This document shows positions 7,946 through 17,032 of a stretch of 64,000 nucleotides of DNA, in pieces. Source of the stretch: Lacibacter sp. H375 (lineage in GTDB: Bacteria > Bacteroidota > Bacteroidia > Chitinophagales > Chitinophagaceae); NCBI RefSeq assembly GCF_037892425.1, contig NZ_JBBKTT010000001.1, positions 930,001 to 994,000 on the forward strand, read 5' to 3'. A model generated the notes under the pieces. The model was not told the origin of the DNA, did not search any database, and was given only the letters and a program-made list of their open reading frames with translations. Each line of letters opens with the position of its first letter. Within the stretch, counting starts at the first letter, position 1. A program made the position numbers and the translations under genes.

Positions 7946-9028
7946 ATGAACAAGAATCATTACGTTGCCATCATGGCCGGTGGAATCGGCAGCCGTTTCT
8001 GGCCCATGAGCCGCACCGCATTTCCAAAACAGTTTTTAGATATTCTCCATACAGGAAGAACGTTGATACAATCGACATACGATCGGTACCTCCAGTTCAT
8101 CCCCAATGAAAATATTTACGTGGTTACCTCCACTGAGTATGCTGATATTGTAAAAAAGCAATTGCCGGATCTCCCGGCTGAAAATATTTTGTGTGAGCCT
8201 TCAAGAAAGAACACTGCACCCTGCGTGGCCTATATTGCCCACAAACTTCAACTCATCAACAAAGAAGGTTTGCTGATTTGTGCACCTGCCGATCACTTAA
8301 TTCTTGATGCGCCTGCATTTACCAAAGTGTGTACTGATGCATTTGAATTCGTAGACAGTATTAATGCACTGGTGACGCTTGGTATTAAGCCCACTTATGC
8401 TAATACCGGCTATGGTTATATTCAACACGAACCGATGCCCGTGGCTGATCATGTGTACAAAGTGAAGACGTTTACAGAAAAGCCTAATCTTGAACTGGCA
8501 AAAACCTTTCTTGCCAGTGGCGACTTTCTATGGAATGCCGGCATTTTTGTGTGGAAGGTGAAGAATATCATCAAAGCATTTGAAAAATTTCTTCCTGAGA
8601 TGAACGAAGTGTTTGTTGCTGAGAAAGAACATTTCAATACAGCCGGTGAACAGGAAGCGATCGACCGCATCTACCCGCAATGCACCAATATCTCCATTGA
8701 TTATGGTATTATGGAGAAAGCCGATAACGTGTATGTGGTTCCATCATCATTTGGCTGGAGCGATCTCGGCACCTGGAACAGCGCTTATGAAAATATGGAG
8801 AAAGATTATTTTGGCAATGCTGTGGCCGGTAAACATGTGATGATCATTGATGCAACCAAGAACGTGGTACATGCACCTGATAAAAAATTAATTCTGTTGC
8901 AGGGGCTCGATGATTTTATTGTGGTTGATACACACGATGTGTTACTCATCTGCAAAAAAGAAAAAGAGCAGGAGATCAAAGAATACGTGGCAGAGGTGAA
9001 AAGAAATAAGGGAGAGAAGTTTCTCTAG
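7946..9028 (+). CDS. manC: mannose-1-phosphate guanylyltransferase
   Basis: A 360-aa cytoplasmic nucleotidyltransferase starting at MNKNHYVAIM; the longer frame reads through the upstream repeat. It has the pyrophosphorylase signature 'MAGGIGSRFWPMSR..FPKQFLD' (residues about 10-33), 'EPSRKNTAPC', 'ADHLI', 'FTEKP' and 'FLWNAGIFVW'. It makes GDP-mannose from GTP and mannose-1-phosphate. The length fits the single-domain form without the phosphomannose isomerase domain. It lies downstream of kdsD, and its stop abuts a large palindrome shared with the convergent 83-aa gene. Confidence 0.93.
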   Translation: MNKNHYVAIMAGGIGSRFWPMSRTAFPKQFLDILHTGRTLIQSTYDRYLQFIPNENIYVVTSTEYADIVKKQLPDLPAENILCEPSRKNTAPCVAYIAHKLQLINKEGLLICAPADHLILDAPAFTKVCTDAFEFVDSINALVTLGIKPTYANTGYGYIQHEPMPVADHVYKVKTFTEKPNLELAKTFLASGDFLWNAGIFVWKVKNIIKAFEKFLPEMNEVFVAEKEHFNTAGEQEAIDRIYPQCTNISIDYGIMEKADNVYVVPSSFGWSDLGTWNSAYENMEKDYFGNAVAGKHVMIIDATKNVVHAPDKKLILLQGLDDFIVVDTHDVLLICKKEKEQEIKEYVAEVKRNKGEKFL

Positions 9029-9029
9029 A

Positions 9030-9120
9030 AAAGAATATAGAAGATAGAATTCAGGAGATAGAAAAAGGGAGATAATTCATTATCTCCCTTTTATTATTAT
9101 TCTATCTTCTATATTATTAT
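9030..9120. repeat. stop-to-stop nested palindrome (bidirectional terminator-like)
   Basis: The outer arms AATATAGAAGATAGAAT (9034-9050) and its exact complement (9099-9115) form 17 perfect pairs. An inner 13-bp stem (9064-9076 with 9079-9091) encloses a 2-nt turn. A-rich and T-rich flanks make it terminator-like in both directions. It fills the space between the stop codons of manC and the convergent 83-aa gene. Confidence 0.8.
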
Positions 9121-9124
9121 TTCC

Positions 9125-9376
9125 TCAATTCTTGTTACTGATAAATTCAAATGCTTTAAAATCTTTTCGCATGACTGCTTTCTTTACCCTGCCGGACTGT
9201 GTGTAAACTTTGTAGCGGTTGAGATCGATCAGTTCATGTGCTTTGCAGAAATTCTCCAGCTCCTCTACATGATACAATACTTCGTGCAGCCATTCCACTT
9301 CGTGATCAATAGCCTCTTTGCTCCGGTGTTCATTGTTGAGCAACACAAGTAAATCCCGCCGCTTATTCCTGTTCAT
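9125..9376 (-). CDS. hypothetical protein, 83 aa
   Basis: A small, charged, soluble protein with no signal peptide or membrane segment. It has helical periodicity (EHRSKEAIDHEVEWLHEVLY, then 'EELENFCKAHEL') followed by a basic stretch 'GRVKKAVMRKDFKAFEF'. Not recognised. It starts at an ATG and ends at the large palindrome shared with manC. The coherent helical pattern and the gap it fills support a real gene. Confidence 0.6.
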   Translation of the reverse strand: MNRNKRRDLLVLLNNEHRSKEAIDHEVEWLHEVLYHVEELENFCKAHELIDLNRYKVYTQSGRVKKAVMRKDFKAFEFISNKN

Positions 9377-9494
9377 CTGCTTCTTTTTTATAAGAAATAT
9401 TGCCAGATGTTATTCGCCACAAAAAAATTATCGTCGCATGTTGACACTAATTGCTTGATAATTTTTTGGCTCATTTCATAACAGATAGCAATTT

Positions 9495-9623
9495 TTAATA
9501 ACCCACCATCCCTTTTTTGTTGGGACAACCACAGCTGTTTTTCTTTGATGCACTGCAGCCGCTTCCCAACAAAGTAATAATAACTAATAACAAAAGAAAA
9601 CCAAACTTAGTTGAACGCTGCAT
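9495..9623 (-). CDS. very small lipoprotein, 42 aa
   Basis: From the ATG at 9623 the product starts MQRSTKFGF, has a hydrophobic segment and a lipobox ending LLGSGC (Cys about 22). A mature tail of about 20 residues follows, with a second Cys pair (CGC) and the ending PNKKGMVGY. It would be an outer-membrane or periplasmic lipopeptide of unknown role. The longer frame to 9713 would add a non-signal-like N-terminus. It is divergent from the glycosyltransferase at 9721. Confidence 0.6.
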   Translation of the reverse strand: MQRSTKFGFLLLLVIITLLGSGCSASKKNSCGCPNKKGMVGY

Positions 9624-9720
9624 CTGCAAACTCACAAAATTTTTCCGGATCATTGGATATTTGTTTAAATCGTGATTTCTAAAATAACTACTTTCCCTCA
9701 CAATTATTGTCATTTCTGCG

Positions 9721-10818
9721 ATGAACGGCCAAAAAAACAGACGGATACTGCTGGCACCCCTCGATTGGGGGCTGGGTCATGCTACCCGGTGCATTCCCAT
9801 TGTCCGTTCCTTACAGGAAAATGGCCACGAGGTTGTACTTGCTGCTGATGGAGCGGTAGCCGCTTTATTCAATAGTGAATTCCCCGGGATCGAGATCAAG
9901 GCACTGAAAGGTTACGGCATCAGGTATAGTAAAAATGCATCGCTGTTTGGGAGTATGCTACAACAAATGCCGGGCATACTGAAAAGCATCCGTTATGAAC
10001 AGCAATGGTTGAGTGAACTGTTACAGAGAGAAGAGTTTCATCTGATCATCAGCGATAACCGACCGGGGTTTTATAGCAAGAAGGTTCCCTCTGTTTATAT
10101 CACCCATCAACTTCTTATCAATTCAGGAAAAGGAAAATGGCTGAACAGGTTGTTGCAACAACTGCATAGCCGTTACATGAAAAACTTTCGTGCCGTGTGG
10201 GTGCCTGATCTTGAAGGCAAAGAAAATCTTGCGGGAGAGTTAGCACATCCTTCAACTCCACTTGTACAACCGGTTTACCTTGGTTTGCTTTCACGTATGA
10301 ACCCAGTGATAACTGAAGTAAAATATGATGTGATGATCATGTTATCAGGCCCGGAACCACAACGAACAATACTGGAGGAAAAATTGATTGGCCAGCTTTC
10401 AACTTATACGAAAACTGTTTTGCTTGTCCGGGGATTGCCTGAGCAACACAGCAGTACACTTCAAGTACCCTCACACATCACCGTACACAATCATTTACCG
10501 GCTATTTTTTTGCAGGAAGCTCTGTGTTCATCGAAACTGATCATTTGCAGAAGCGGTTACACTACGTTGATGGATCTGATTCGATTGAAGAAAAAAGCGG
10601 TACTCATTCCAACACCCGGTCAGCCGGAACAGGAATATCTTGCGGAGTATATGCAACAGCAGCAATTGTTTCCTTTTATAATACAGGAAAAATTTCATCT
10701 TACAACAGCATTGACTGTTAGTGATTCTTTTTTATACAATCAACCATTTAGTGAAGCAGATTTTCAACAACACAATGCCATCATTACAACACTTGTACAG
10801 AAGTTCACCAACAGATGA
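9721..10818 (+). CDS. glycosyltransferase, MurG/GT28-like fold
   Basis: A 365-aa protein. The N-terminus 'ILLAPLDWGLGHATRCIPIV' is the GT-B pattern of nucleotide-sugar glycosyltransferases (compare MurG 'GGTGGHxxP'). The C-terminal donor half has 'HLPAIFLQEALCSSKLIICR' followed by SGYTTLMDL, then 'KAVLIPTPGQPEQEYLAEYM', close to the MurG/GT28 donor site. No signal peptide, so probably cytoplasmic or membrane-associated. The acceptor is unknown. The closely following EamA transporter may be co-transcribed. Confidence 0.8.
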   Translation: MNGQKNRRILLAPLDWGLGHATRCIPIVRSLQENGHEVVLAADGAVAALFNSEFPGIEIKALKGYGIRYSKNASLFGSMLQQMPGILKSIRYEQQWLSELLQREEFHLIISDNRPGFYSKKVPSVYITHQLLINSGKGKWLNRLLQQLHSRYMKNFRAVWVPDLEGKENLAGELAHPSTPLVQPVYLGLLSRMNPVITEVKYDVMIMLSGPEPQRTILEEKLIGQLSTYTKTVLLVRGLPEQHSSTLQVPSHITVHNHLPAIFLQEALCSSKLIICRSGYTTLMDLIRLKKKAVLIPTPGQPEQEYLAEYMQQQQLFPFIIQEKFHLTTALTVSDSFLYNQPFSEADFQQHNAIITTLVQKFTNR

Positions 10819-10858
10819 GGCGTTTCCAATAACTTTACAGCTTTATTTTTAAATCCAT

Positions 10859-11755
10859 TTGTCAACAACCCAAACCAATAAGGCGCATTTAGCCATACTT
10901 GCTACCAATTTAATATTTGGTATTAACTTTAGCGTGGTAAAATATATTTCGCCCTCGCTTATTAAACCCTTCGGGCTTAATTTTATTCGTGTTAGTGTTG
11001 CCGTTTTATTGTTCTGGTTTCTGTTCCTGCTCAAGCCTTCCAACGGCGGTATTTACAAAAAAGACATTCCCCGTTTTTTACTTTGTGCATTAACCGGGGT
11101 AGCAATCAATCAGCTGCTATTCATTAAAGGATTAACATTAACTACACCCATTCACGGCGCACTACTCATTCTGGTTACACCTGTTTTTATTTTACTGCTG
11201 GGTTTTTTGTTGCGTACAGAAAAAATTACGGTGCTCAGACTAACCGGCCTTGCATCGGGCATCTGCGGTGCAGTTTTATTGATCCTGTCAAGAGAAAATT
11301 CAGTAATAGGAAGTAACATGGTGCTGGGTGATGTTTTGGTTGTGATCAACGCCATCTCATATGCCTTTTATTATGTACTGGTAAAACCATTGATGAAGAA
11401 ATACACACCCATACACATCATACGCTGGGTATTTTCGCTGGGTTTTATAATGGTGTTACCTTTCTGTTGGCACGAGTTTATTACCATTGACTGGAGTTTA
11501 TTCGATACATCACATTTTGCGGCATTGGCCTTTGTTGTATTAGGTGCTACATTTTTTGCTTATTACTTCACAGTATACGGATTGCAGCATTTAAGTGCCG
11601 CATCAGTTGGTGCCTACATTTATCTTCAACCACTGTTCTCGGCAATTGTATCAGCTATTTTCTTTCATGAAACAGTTTCAGGTTACAAATTAATTGCAGC
11701 TGCATTGATTTTTACAGGCGTGTATCTTGTAAACAGAAAAAAGACAGTTTCGTAA
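10859..11755 (+). CDS. EamA/DMT-family transporter (TTG start)
   Basis: A 298-aa membrane protein with about ten hydrophobic helices arranged as two EamA repeats (about 1-145 and 150-295), the drug/metabolite transporter architecture. The start is TTG at 10859: an in-frame stop lies only three codons upstream and there is no early ATG. The substrate is unknown. The second repeat shows 'GATFFAYYFTVYGLQHLSAA' followed by 'YLQPLFSAIVSAIFFHE', a typical ending. It sits 40 nt after the glycosyltransferase and converges on the LOG gene with only 17 nt between stops. Confidence 0.85.
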   Translation: MSTTQTNKAHLAILATNLIFGINFSVVKYISPSLIKPFGLNFIRVSVAVLLFWFLFLLKPSNGGIYKKDIPRFLLCALTGVAINQLLFIKGLTLTTPIHGALLILVTPVFILLLGFLLRTEKITVLRLTGLASGICGAVLLILSRENSVIGSNMVLGDVLVVINAISYAFYYVLVKPLMKKYTPIHIIRWVFSLGFIMVLPFCWHEFITIDWSLFDTSHFAALAFVVLGATFFAYYFTVYGLQHLSAASVGAYIYLQPLFSAIVSAIFFHETVSGYKLIAAALIFTGVYLVNRKKTVS

Positions 11756-11772
11756 AATGCCTTAAGGACTGA

Positions 11773-12531
11773 TTATTTCCCAAGCCAATTCTTTCGTTCA
11801 AACAACCAGCTAAAGGGTCTTTGCGTTTCATGTTTTAATTCGAAACGTTTTATACTTTTCTCTTTCAGCACTTCCATTGCTTCTTCTACTGAATCTGTTA
11901 CAATGAACAGCTGATCATCGTTGGGTGAAATGGTGCCACGTTCTTTCATGTGTTGCACATGTTCCATCATTTCTTTATGAAACGCTTTGCCCATTACGAT
12001 CACCGGAAAGTCTTTGATCTTTTTTGTTTGAATCAGCGTAATAGATTCAAACAGTTCATCCAAAGTTCCAAAACCACCGGGCATACAAATAAAGGCGTAA
12101 GAGTATTTAATGAGTAATGTTTTGCGTACAAAAAAGTAGCGGATGTTTACCCAAGTATCGAGGTAAGGGTTTGGATCCTGTTCAAACGGAAGCACAATAT
12201 TACAACCAACACTTCGTCCACCTACTTGCTTTGCTCCACGGTTGGCAGCTTCCATTAAACCAGGGCCGCCACCTGTCATAACTGTAAACCCCATCTTTGC
12301 TACTTCAGCTCCTACTTTCTGCGTAAGCTCATAGTATTCGTGTCCTTCGTTGTAACGAGCCGAGCCAAAAATGGTGACACAAGGACCAACAAACGCAAGG
12401 CTTCTGTAACCTTTTATAAACTCCAGTAACACCTTCCATGCAAACTTGAATTCACGCCAACGACTCTGCGGACCTTCTAAAAATTTTATTTCACTCAGTT
12501 GTGTTTTTATTGCTTCCTTTTCATTTTTCAT
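11773..12531 (-). CDS. LOG family protein (TIGR00730-like)
   Basis: A 252-aa Rossmann-fold protein with 'TVMTGGGPGLMEAANRGAKQ' and 'PGGFGTLDELFE', the two signatures of the LONELY GUY/'lysine decarboxylase' family. Characterised members release bases from nucleoside 5'-monophosphates (cytokinin riboside 5'-monophosphate phosphoribohydrolase). The N-terminal 60 residues are an extension typical of the longer bacterial form. It is the last gene of a tight leftward operon after the GHL10 gene (9-nt gap). Confidence 0.88.
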   Translation of the reverse strand: MKNEKEAIKTQLSEIKFLEGPQSRWREFKFAWKVLLEFIKGYRSLAFVGPCVTIFGSARYNEGHEYYELTQKVGAEVAKMGFTVMTGGGPGLMEAANRGAKQVGGRSVGCNIVLPFEQDPNPYLDTWVNIRYFFVRKTLLIKYSYAFICMPGGFGTLDELFESITLIQTKKIKDFPVIVMGKAFHKEMMEHVQHMKERGTISPNDDQLFIVTDSVEEAMEVLKEKSIKRFELKHETQRPFSWLFERKNWLGK

Positions 12532-12540
12532 AAATTCTGA

Positions 12541-13743
12541 TTATTTCTTTTTAGGTAACCAATTCATTTCAGGAACAAGTGCAGGTTCTTTAAAATAATG
12601 CAACCGCAAACTATCGTTCCATCCATTGGGGTTTTTATTAAATGTTTTGCTGCTGAAAAATATCATACCCTGCATATTGGGTGTGTTGCGGAGTAATTCG
12701 ATCTGCCGTGGAATAAGTGTACTGTCTTTCCATGCATCACTGCTGCCTGCACGATAAATTCCCAGGCCAATATAACAATGTTTACCGTATGTGTTTTTGC
12801 TCCACCAATCGATCAACACTTCGTAAGGAGCTGCTTTATGACCAAACTCCCAATAAAGTTGTGGTGCCACATAATCGATCCAGCCTTTTCGTAACCACAA
12901 GAGAATATCTGCATACAGATCATCGTAATTTGTTTGTCCTGCTTTTGTATTGCTGCCTCTTGGATCTCTATCGCTGTTACGCCATACACCAAAAGGACTG
13001 ATACCAAACTTCACCCAGGGTTTTGTTTTTTTGATCATACGACTCAAACCAACAATTACTGAATCAACATTACTTCTTCGCCAATCATCTATTGCAAGCC
13101 CGTTTTTATATTGATGATAAGAGATTGAATCAGGAAATTCTTTACCTGCAATGCGGTAAGGATAAAAATAATCATCGAAATGAATGGCATCCACGTCGTA
13201 CCGTTCCGTCATATCACGGATCACTTCTACTACAAATGCCTGTGCTTCTTTATTCCCGGGATCGAAATATTTTTTTCCACCATAATCTAAAAACCATTGT
13301 GGATGCAAACGTGTAATATGTGATGGGGCGATCGAGGCTTTTCCAATATTGAAATCAGCACGATAAGGATTGCACCATGCATGAAATTCCATTCCCCGTT
13401 TGTGCGTTTCCGTAATCATAAAAGCCAACGGATCGTAATAAGGAGATGGAGGTTTGCCCTGTACACCACTTAACCATTCGCTCCAGGGTTCGTAAGGTGA
13501 AGGATAGAATGCGTCTGTCGCCGGGCGAATCTGCATGATCACAGCATTCATGCCATTGTTTTTATGCAGGTCCAGTATGCGGATGAATTCGGCTTTTTGT
13601 GAATCGACCGCCAGCCCTTTTTTCGATGGCCAGTCAATATTATCAACTGTTGCGATCCATACTGCCCTGAACTCCTGTTTGGGTTGGGCCGCAACAAGCG
13701 ATTGTAAAAAAATAAGAATGAAAAGAAAATAACCACGTGCCAT
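12541..13743 (-). CDS. GHL10 (DUF187) family glycoside hydrolase, exported
   Basis: A 400-aa protein with an N-terminal signal peptide (cleavage after about VAA-Q19). 'EFRAVWIATVDNIDWPSKKG' opens a TIM-barrel domain of the GHL10 type (YngK-like), with 'FHAWCNPYR', 'DAIHFDDYFYPY', 'KFGISPFGVWR' and 'DYVAPQLYWEFG'. Characterised relatives act on peptidoglycan-derived or similar glycans; the substrate here is not known. It acts in the periplasm or outside. It lies 8 nt after the MarR gene and 9 nt before the LOG gene. Confidence 0.88.
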   Translation of the reverse strand: MARGYFLFILIFLQSLVAAQPKQEFRAVWIATVDNIDWPSKKGLAVDSQKAEFIRILDLHKNNGMNAVIMQIRPATDAFYPSPYEPWSEWLSGVQGKPPSPYYDPLAFMITETHKRGMEFHAWCNPYRADFNIGKASIAPSHITRLHPQWFLDYGGKKYFDPGNKEAQAFVVEVIRDMTERYDVDAIHFDDYFYPYRIAGKEFPDSISYHQYKNGLAIDDWRRSNVDSVIVGLSRMIKKTKPWVKFGISPFGVWRNSDRDPRGSNTKAGQTNYDDLYADILLWLRKGWIDYVAPQLYWEFGHKAAPYEVLIDWWSKNTYGKHCYIGLGIYRAGSSDAWKDSTLIPRQIELLRNTPNMQGMIFFSSKTFNKNPNGWNDSLRLHYFKEPALVPEMNWLPKKK

Positions 13744-13751
13744 ATCCGAAA

Positions 13752-14207
13752 TTAATCAGAACCACGCACTTTATCGAGCAAAGAGTTGAGTTGTCTGGCA
13801 TCTTCTTCTGAAAGATTATTCATCACTCCATCAATGAACGACTGTGTACTGTCCAGTTTATTCAGGAGTTTTTTGCCTTTTGAAGTAATTGTTACATCAA
13901 CAAGGCGTTTGTCTTTTTTGCTGATGGTTTTCTTTGCAAGATTTTTCAACAGCAACCGATCAACAATACGACTGGTATCACTCATTTTATCGAGCATACG
14001 TTCACGTATCTGTAATGTTGAGAGTGGTTTATCGCTGCCACGTAAAATACGGAGTATGTTGAATTGCTGAAGCGTAAGATCTTCTTCATCCAAAAACTGC
14101 TTCAGTTTTTCTGTAACCCAGTTATGTGTAAATATGAGATTGACAACTGTTTTATGATGTTCATTTCTGAACTTCCTTATTTGTTTAATGTCTGTTTCTA
14201 AACTCAT
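13752..14207 (-). CDS. MarR-family transcriptional regulator
   Basis: The 151-aa protein starts at the ATG at 14207 (MSLETDIKQ); the longer frame starts with TTG at 14243 inside the likely promoter. The winged-helix core 'LTLQQFNILRILRGSDKPLS' is followed by the recognition helix 'MLDKMSDTSRIVDRLLLKNL' and the wing 'KDKRLVDVTITSKG'. The flanking helices form the MarR dimer interface. It heads an operon with an exported glycosidase and a LOG protein and probably controls that operon and itself. The ligand is unknown. Confidence 0.88.
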   Translation of the reverse strand: MSLETDIKQIRKFRNEHHKTVVNLIFTHNWVTEKLKQFLDEEDLTLQQFNILRILRGSDKPLSTLQIRERMLDKMSDTSRIVDRLLLKNLAKKTISKKDKRLVDVTITSKGKKLLNKLDSTQSFIDGVMNNLSEEDARQLNSLLDKVRGSD

Positions 14208-14396
14208 AAGCTGGTAGTTTTTTAATGAAAGGTTTGCATTCAAACGAATTTAATTTCCGGCAATTGTTGCTTCAGCAGAAGAAGTGTTTATTTAACAACT
14301 CTCTTAATAACATACCGGCGATTAAATAGTTTCCAAAGGTATTGTTGCGTAATCGCTGTTCAATGCTGTTTAATTCGGAGGGACGGATAAAGGCTC

Positions 14397-14975
14397 TTAA
14401 TTGCCTGCAAATTTCGAAGCGCCAACCAGCAGAATACCGGTAATAGAATCAATGCGGCCATTCTTTAGCTGCTCATCACTTTCAAAACCTTTACCAAAGA
14501 TGGTTTTTGTTTTTTGCCTGATCTCAACATCTTTTGTGGTATAGAGTTTATGCAAATTCTGTTCCCAGTAAAGTTCGTCGGTTTTAAGTGTATCGCCATC
14601 AATTCGTATTACCACCACACTATCCGTCAGCACAATACGGCTCTGCTGTTCGTAGTAGGATGCTTTTTTTGCATCGAGATAACTCTCGATCTGCATGCTG
14701 TCGTTATAAAAATCAACATGCAATGAACTGGGGAACTCAACCCTTGGAACACTATCGAAGTAACGAAGCATAAGCGGAGCCGTGAGTTTTGCTTTCATTC
14801 TACCGCCCTGGCTGAGGTAGCTGGTTACATTTTTCACCTCATCAACCGAAAGACGGGTGCGCTGCATGTCACGGATCTTTTCAAGATCGTTCTCGCATGC
14901 CATGAAAAAAAAGCAGCCCATAATTAGTGCTGCTGCTTTCTTTATTGAAAAAATATGGTTGAGAATATTAATCAT
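14397..14975 (-). CDS. lptC: LPS export lipoprotein-type LptC
   Basis: A 192-aa protein starting at the ATG at 14975, whose first bases overlap the stop of the preceding barrel gene by 8 nt. The N-terminal hydrophobic segment ends in a lipobox-like GCFFFMAC, so it appears lipid-anchored. The rest matches the LptC beta-jellyroll of Bacteroidota: 'KAKLTAPLMLRYFD', 'DAKKASYYEQQSRIVLTDSV', 'LYWEQNLHKLYT', 'GKGFESDE'. LptC links the inner-membrane LptBFG to the periplasmic bridge. It is the last gene of the run 19714-14397. Confidence 0.82.
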   Translation of the reverse strand: MINILNHIFSIKKAAALIMGCFFFMACENDLEKIRDMQRTRLSVDEVKNVTSYLSQGGRMKAKLTAPLMLRYFDSVPRVEFPSSLHVDFYNDSMQIESYLDAKKASYYEQQSRIVLTDSVVVIRIDGDTLKTDELYWEQNLHKLYTTKDVEIRQKTKTIFGKGFESDEQLKNGRIDSITGILLVGASKFAGN

Positions 14976-16323
14976 ATTTCCGTTTAATGAACCAGATATC
15001 ACTCAACGAGAAACCAACCGTAAACCTGAAATAATTTTCACGCAATAACATGGTGCGGTTACCACGCTGGCCAAATTCAAAAGCTGTATTTACTACATTA
15101 CTCTTGTTGATCTCCTGGTATGTAAAACGTTTGATCGGCAATCCTACACCAAATGTAATACCATATGTGTTCATGTTGCCATCAACAGTATATGGTTCTA
15201 ATCCGTAGTTAAATCCTGCACGGTACATTACCTGGCTCCAGTAAGATTTTGCACGTCCGGTAATATCAGGTATGAATTGTCCACCAACTTTTATCTGCCA
15301 TCCGTCCTGCAACATATCTTTAGCTCCGTTGTAACGGTAATCGCCCCATTTTGAGATCACATAATCTGCACCTAAGCGCAAACTGCTTTTACCATCATGC
15401 TCATACATCAACCCAAAACCATAGGTTGAAGGAAAGAGAATATTTCCTTTGATATCTGTTACTTCTGAAACTGAATCAAGCTGCTGATCGTTTCCTGATG
15501 ACTGATCGATAAGGAACGTTTCAAACAGTTCATCACGTGTTGAACGCATGCTGCTTTGCAATGTTGAGTACGCACCCAGGTGCAACACACTTGATTTACG
15601 GCTAACTGTATCAACTTTTAATTTGATCATATACTGCACGCCAACTTCTGCAAACGCAGCACCAAATTTATTGCGGATCTTTTTCTGACCACTACGGTAG
15701 CGGCCAACAGCGGTATCGTTGTAAATATTTACTCTTGTTGTATAATCGGCAGTACCAAAACGGTAGCCTCCGTTTACGCCAATGCTGAAATTCTTAATGC
15801 CGATAGCTGTACCTAAAAATGCCTGGTAGCTGCCACCTGTTCCTTCGTAAAGAGTAATCGTACTGTCGCCTGAAGGAAGACGGCCACCCGATTGAATATT
15901 GTAACTCACCTTTGTAACCGGGCGCAGACCAAATGCCATTCCCCAATTTACTTTTGACTTTACGGGTTTGATCTGGAAACCTGCTGCCAGGTAAGGAATC
16001 ACCGCATTGTTGGAAGTATAGGTGTCGCCCCTGTTATTACTCAGCTTACGGCTGTTGATGTCGATCCCGACATCAAGGATGGAACGCTGTAAGCCAAAAC
16101 GGCTGTACGAAGCAGGGTTTACGAAATTGATTGTTTGAAAGTCGCTATATGCAGCCCCTAAATGGCCCATGCCCCTTGTGGCAACATTGCCTGTAGGAAC
16201 AATATCGCCTAAACCGTAACGGCTCCAGGGCGAATTATCCTGTGAAATAGCGGGAAAAATAACTGTTAACGATAGCACGAACACCAACGAAACACGCTTA
16301 CCGATTGAACTCACTGATTGCAT
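14968..16323 (-). CDS. outer-membrane beta-barrel protein, unknown function
   Basis: A 451-aa protein with a signal peptide (cleavage near AIS-Q28). The mature start 'DNSPWSRYGLGDIVPTGN' followed by a Gly-rich 'RGMGHLGAAYSDF' and alternating hydrophobic strands indicate a FadL/PorV-like barrel common in Bacteroidota. The cargo is unknown. Its start overlaps the end of coaX by 26 nt and its stop overlaps lptC, so the three are translationally coupled. The neighbourhood suggests an envelope role. Confidence 0.78.
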   Translation of the reverse strand: MQSVSSIGKRVSLVFVLSLTVIFPAISQDNSPWSRYGLGDIVPTGNVATRGMGHLGAAYSDFQTINFVNPASYSRFGLQRSILDVGIDINSRKLSNNRGDTYTSNNAVIPYLAAGFQIKPVKSKVNWGMAFGLRPVTKVSYNIQSGGRLPSGDSTITLYEGTGGSYQAFLGTAIGIKNFSIGVNGGYRFGTADYTTRVNIYNDTAVGRYRSGQKKIRNKFGAAFAEVGVQYMIKLKVDTVSRKSSVLHLGAYSTLQSSMRSTRDELFETFLIDQSSGNDQQLDSVSEVTDIKGNILFPSTYGFGLMYEHDGKSSLRLGADYVISKWGDYRYNGAKDMLQDGWQIKVGGQFIPDITGRAKSYWSQVMYRAGFNYGLEPYTVDGNMNTYGITFGVGLPIKRFTYQEINKSNVVNTAFEFGQRGNRTMLLRENYFRFTVGFSLSDIWFIKRKYD

Positions 16324-17023
16324 ACAGACCTTTAAATATTAGTTGAGGGTCTGCAAATATCTGGTTTTTGAGCAGAGGAGCAAAATGAAGCGTATCACCC
16401 CCGGTTAATTGCACGTTAAAGTTCCCGTACTTTTCAGCATATGCATCAATGATTCCATCGATCTCTTTGGCCATCCCCCAAGCAACTCCGCTGAGCAAAT
16501 TTGTCTTGGTATCATACCCAATTAAAGGGAAGTGCCACTCCATATTTACCAATGGCAGCTTGGCCGTAAACCCATGCATGGCTTTGAAACGCATTTCAAG
16601 CCCGGGTGAAATACTGCCACCCAAAAACTGGTTCTGATTATTGATGAAATTATAGGTGATGCAGGTGCCTAAACCAATGGCTAAATTATTTTTTTGGGGG
16701 AAGAGATAAACGGCGGCTGCACAAAGTGCCAACCGATCGGCACCAATAGTTTCAGGTTTACCAACCGGGGTGCTGAAAGGCAGTTTTGTGAGATGTGATA
16801 ATTTATGAAAGTTGGTATGGCTGCTCAGCACGTCTTCTACCACGGGTTGATGATTCACCACCGACGACAGAATGGTAAACTGCGGCTTATATTTCTGAAC
16901 GATCTCTTCAATGGTTGAGCGGTGATCATCCGGCAGAATAACAATTTCTTTCAGCTGATCCTGTTCAAACACCGCTGCTTTTAAACGTGTGTTGCCGAAA
17001 TCGAAACAAATGGTAGTGGGCAT
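16298..17023 (-). CDS. coaX: type III pantothenate kinase
   Basis: A 241-aa ASKHA-fold kinase with the CoaX motifs 'CFDFGNTRLKAAVF' (phosphate 1, residues 5-18), 'VGKPETIGADRLALCAAA' (adenine/pantothenate region) and 'LAIGLGTCITYNFINN' followed by 'GGSISPGLEMR'. It phosphorylates pantothenate in CoA synthesis and, unlike type I/II enzymes, is usually insensitive to CoA feedback. It follows the Lon-N-like gene by 9 nt and overlaps the downstream barrel gene. Confidence 0.95.
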   Translation of the reverse strand: MPTTICFDFGNTRLKAAVFEQDQLKEIVILPDDHRSTIEEIVQKYKPQFTILSSVVNHQPVVEDVLSSHTNFHKLSHLTKLPFSTPVGKPETIGADRLALCAAAVYLFPQKNNLAIGLGTCITYNFINNQNQFLGGSISPGLEMRFKAMHGFTAKLPLVNMEWHFPLIGYDTKTNLLSGVAWGMAKEIDGIIDAYAEKYGNFNVQLTGGDTLHFAPLLKNQIFADPQLIFKGLYAISEFNR

Positions 17024-17032
17024 GTGTGCAAG

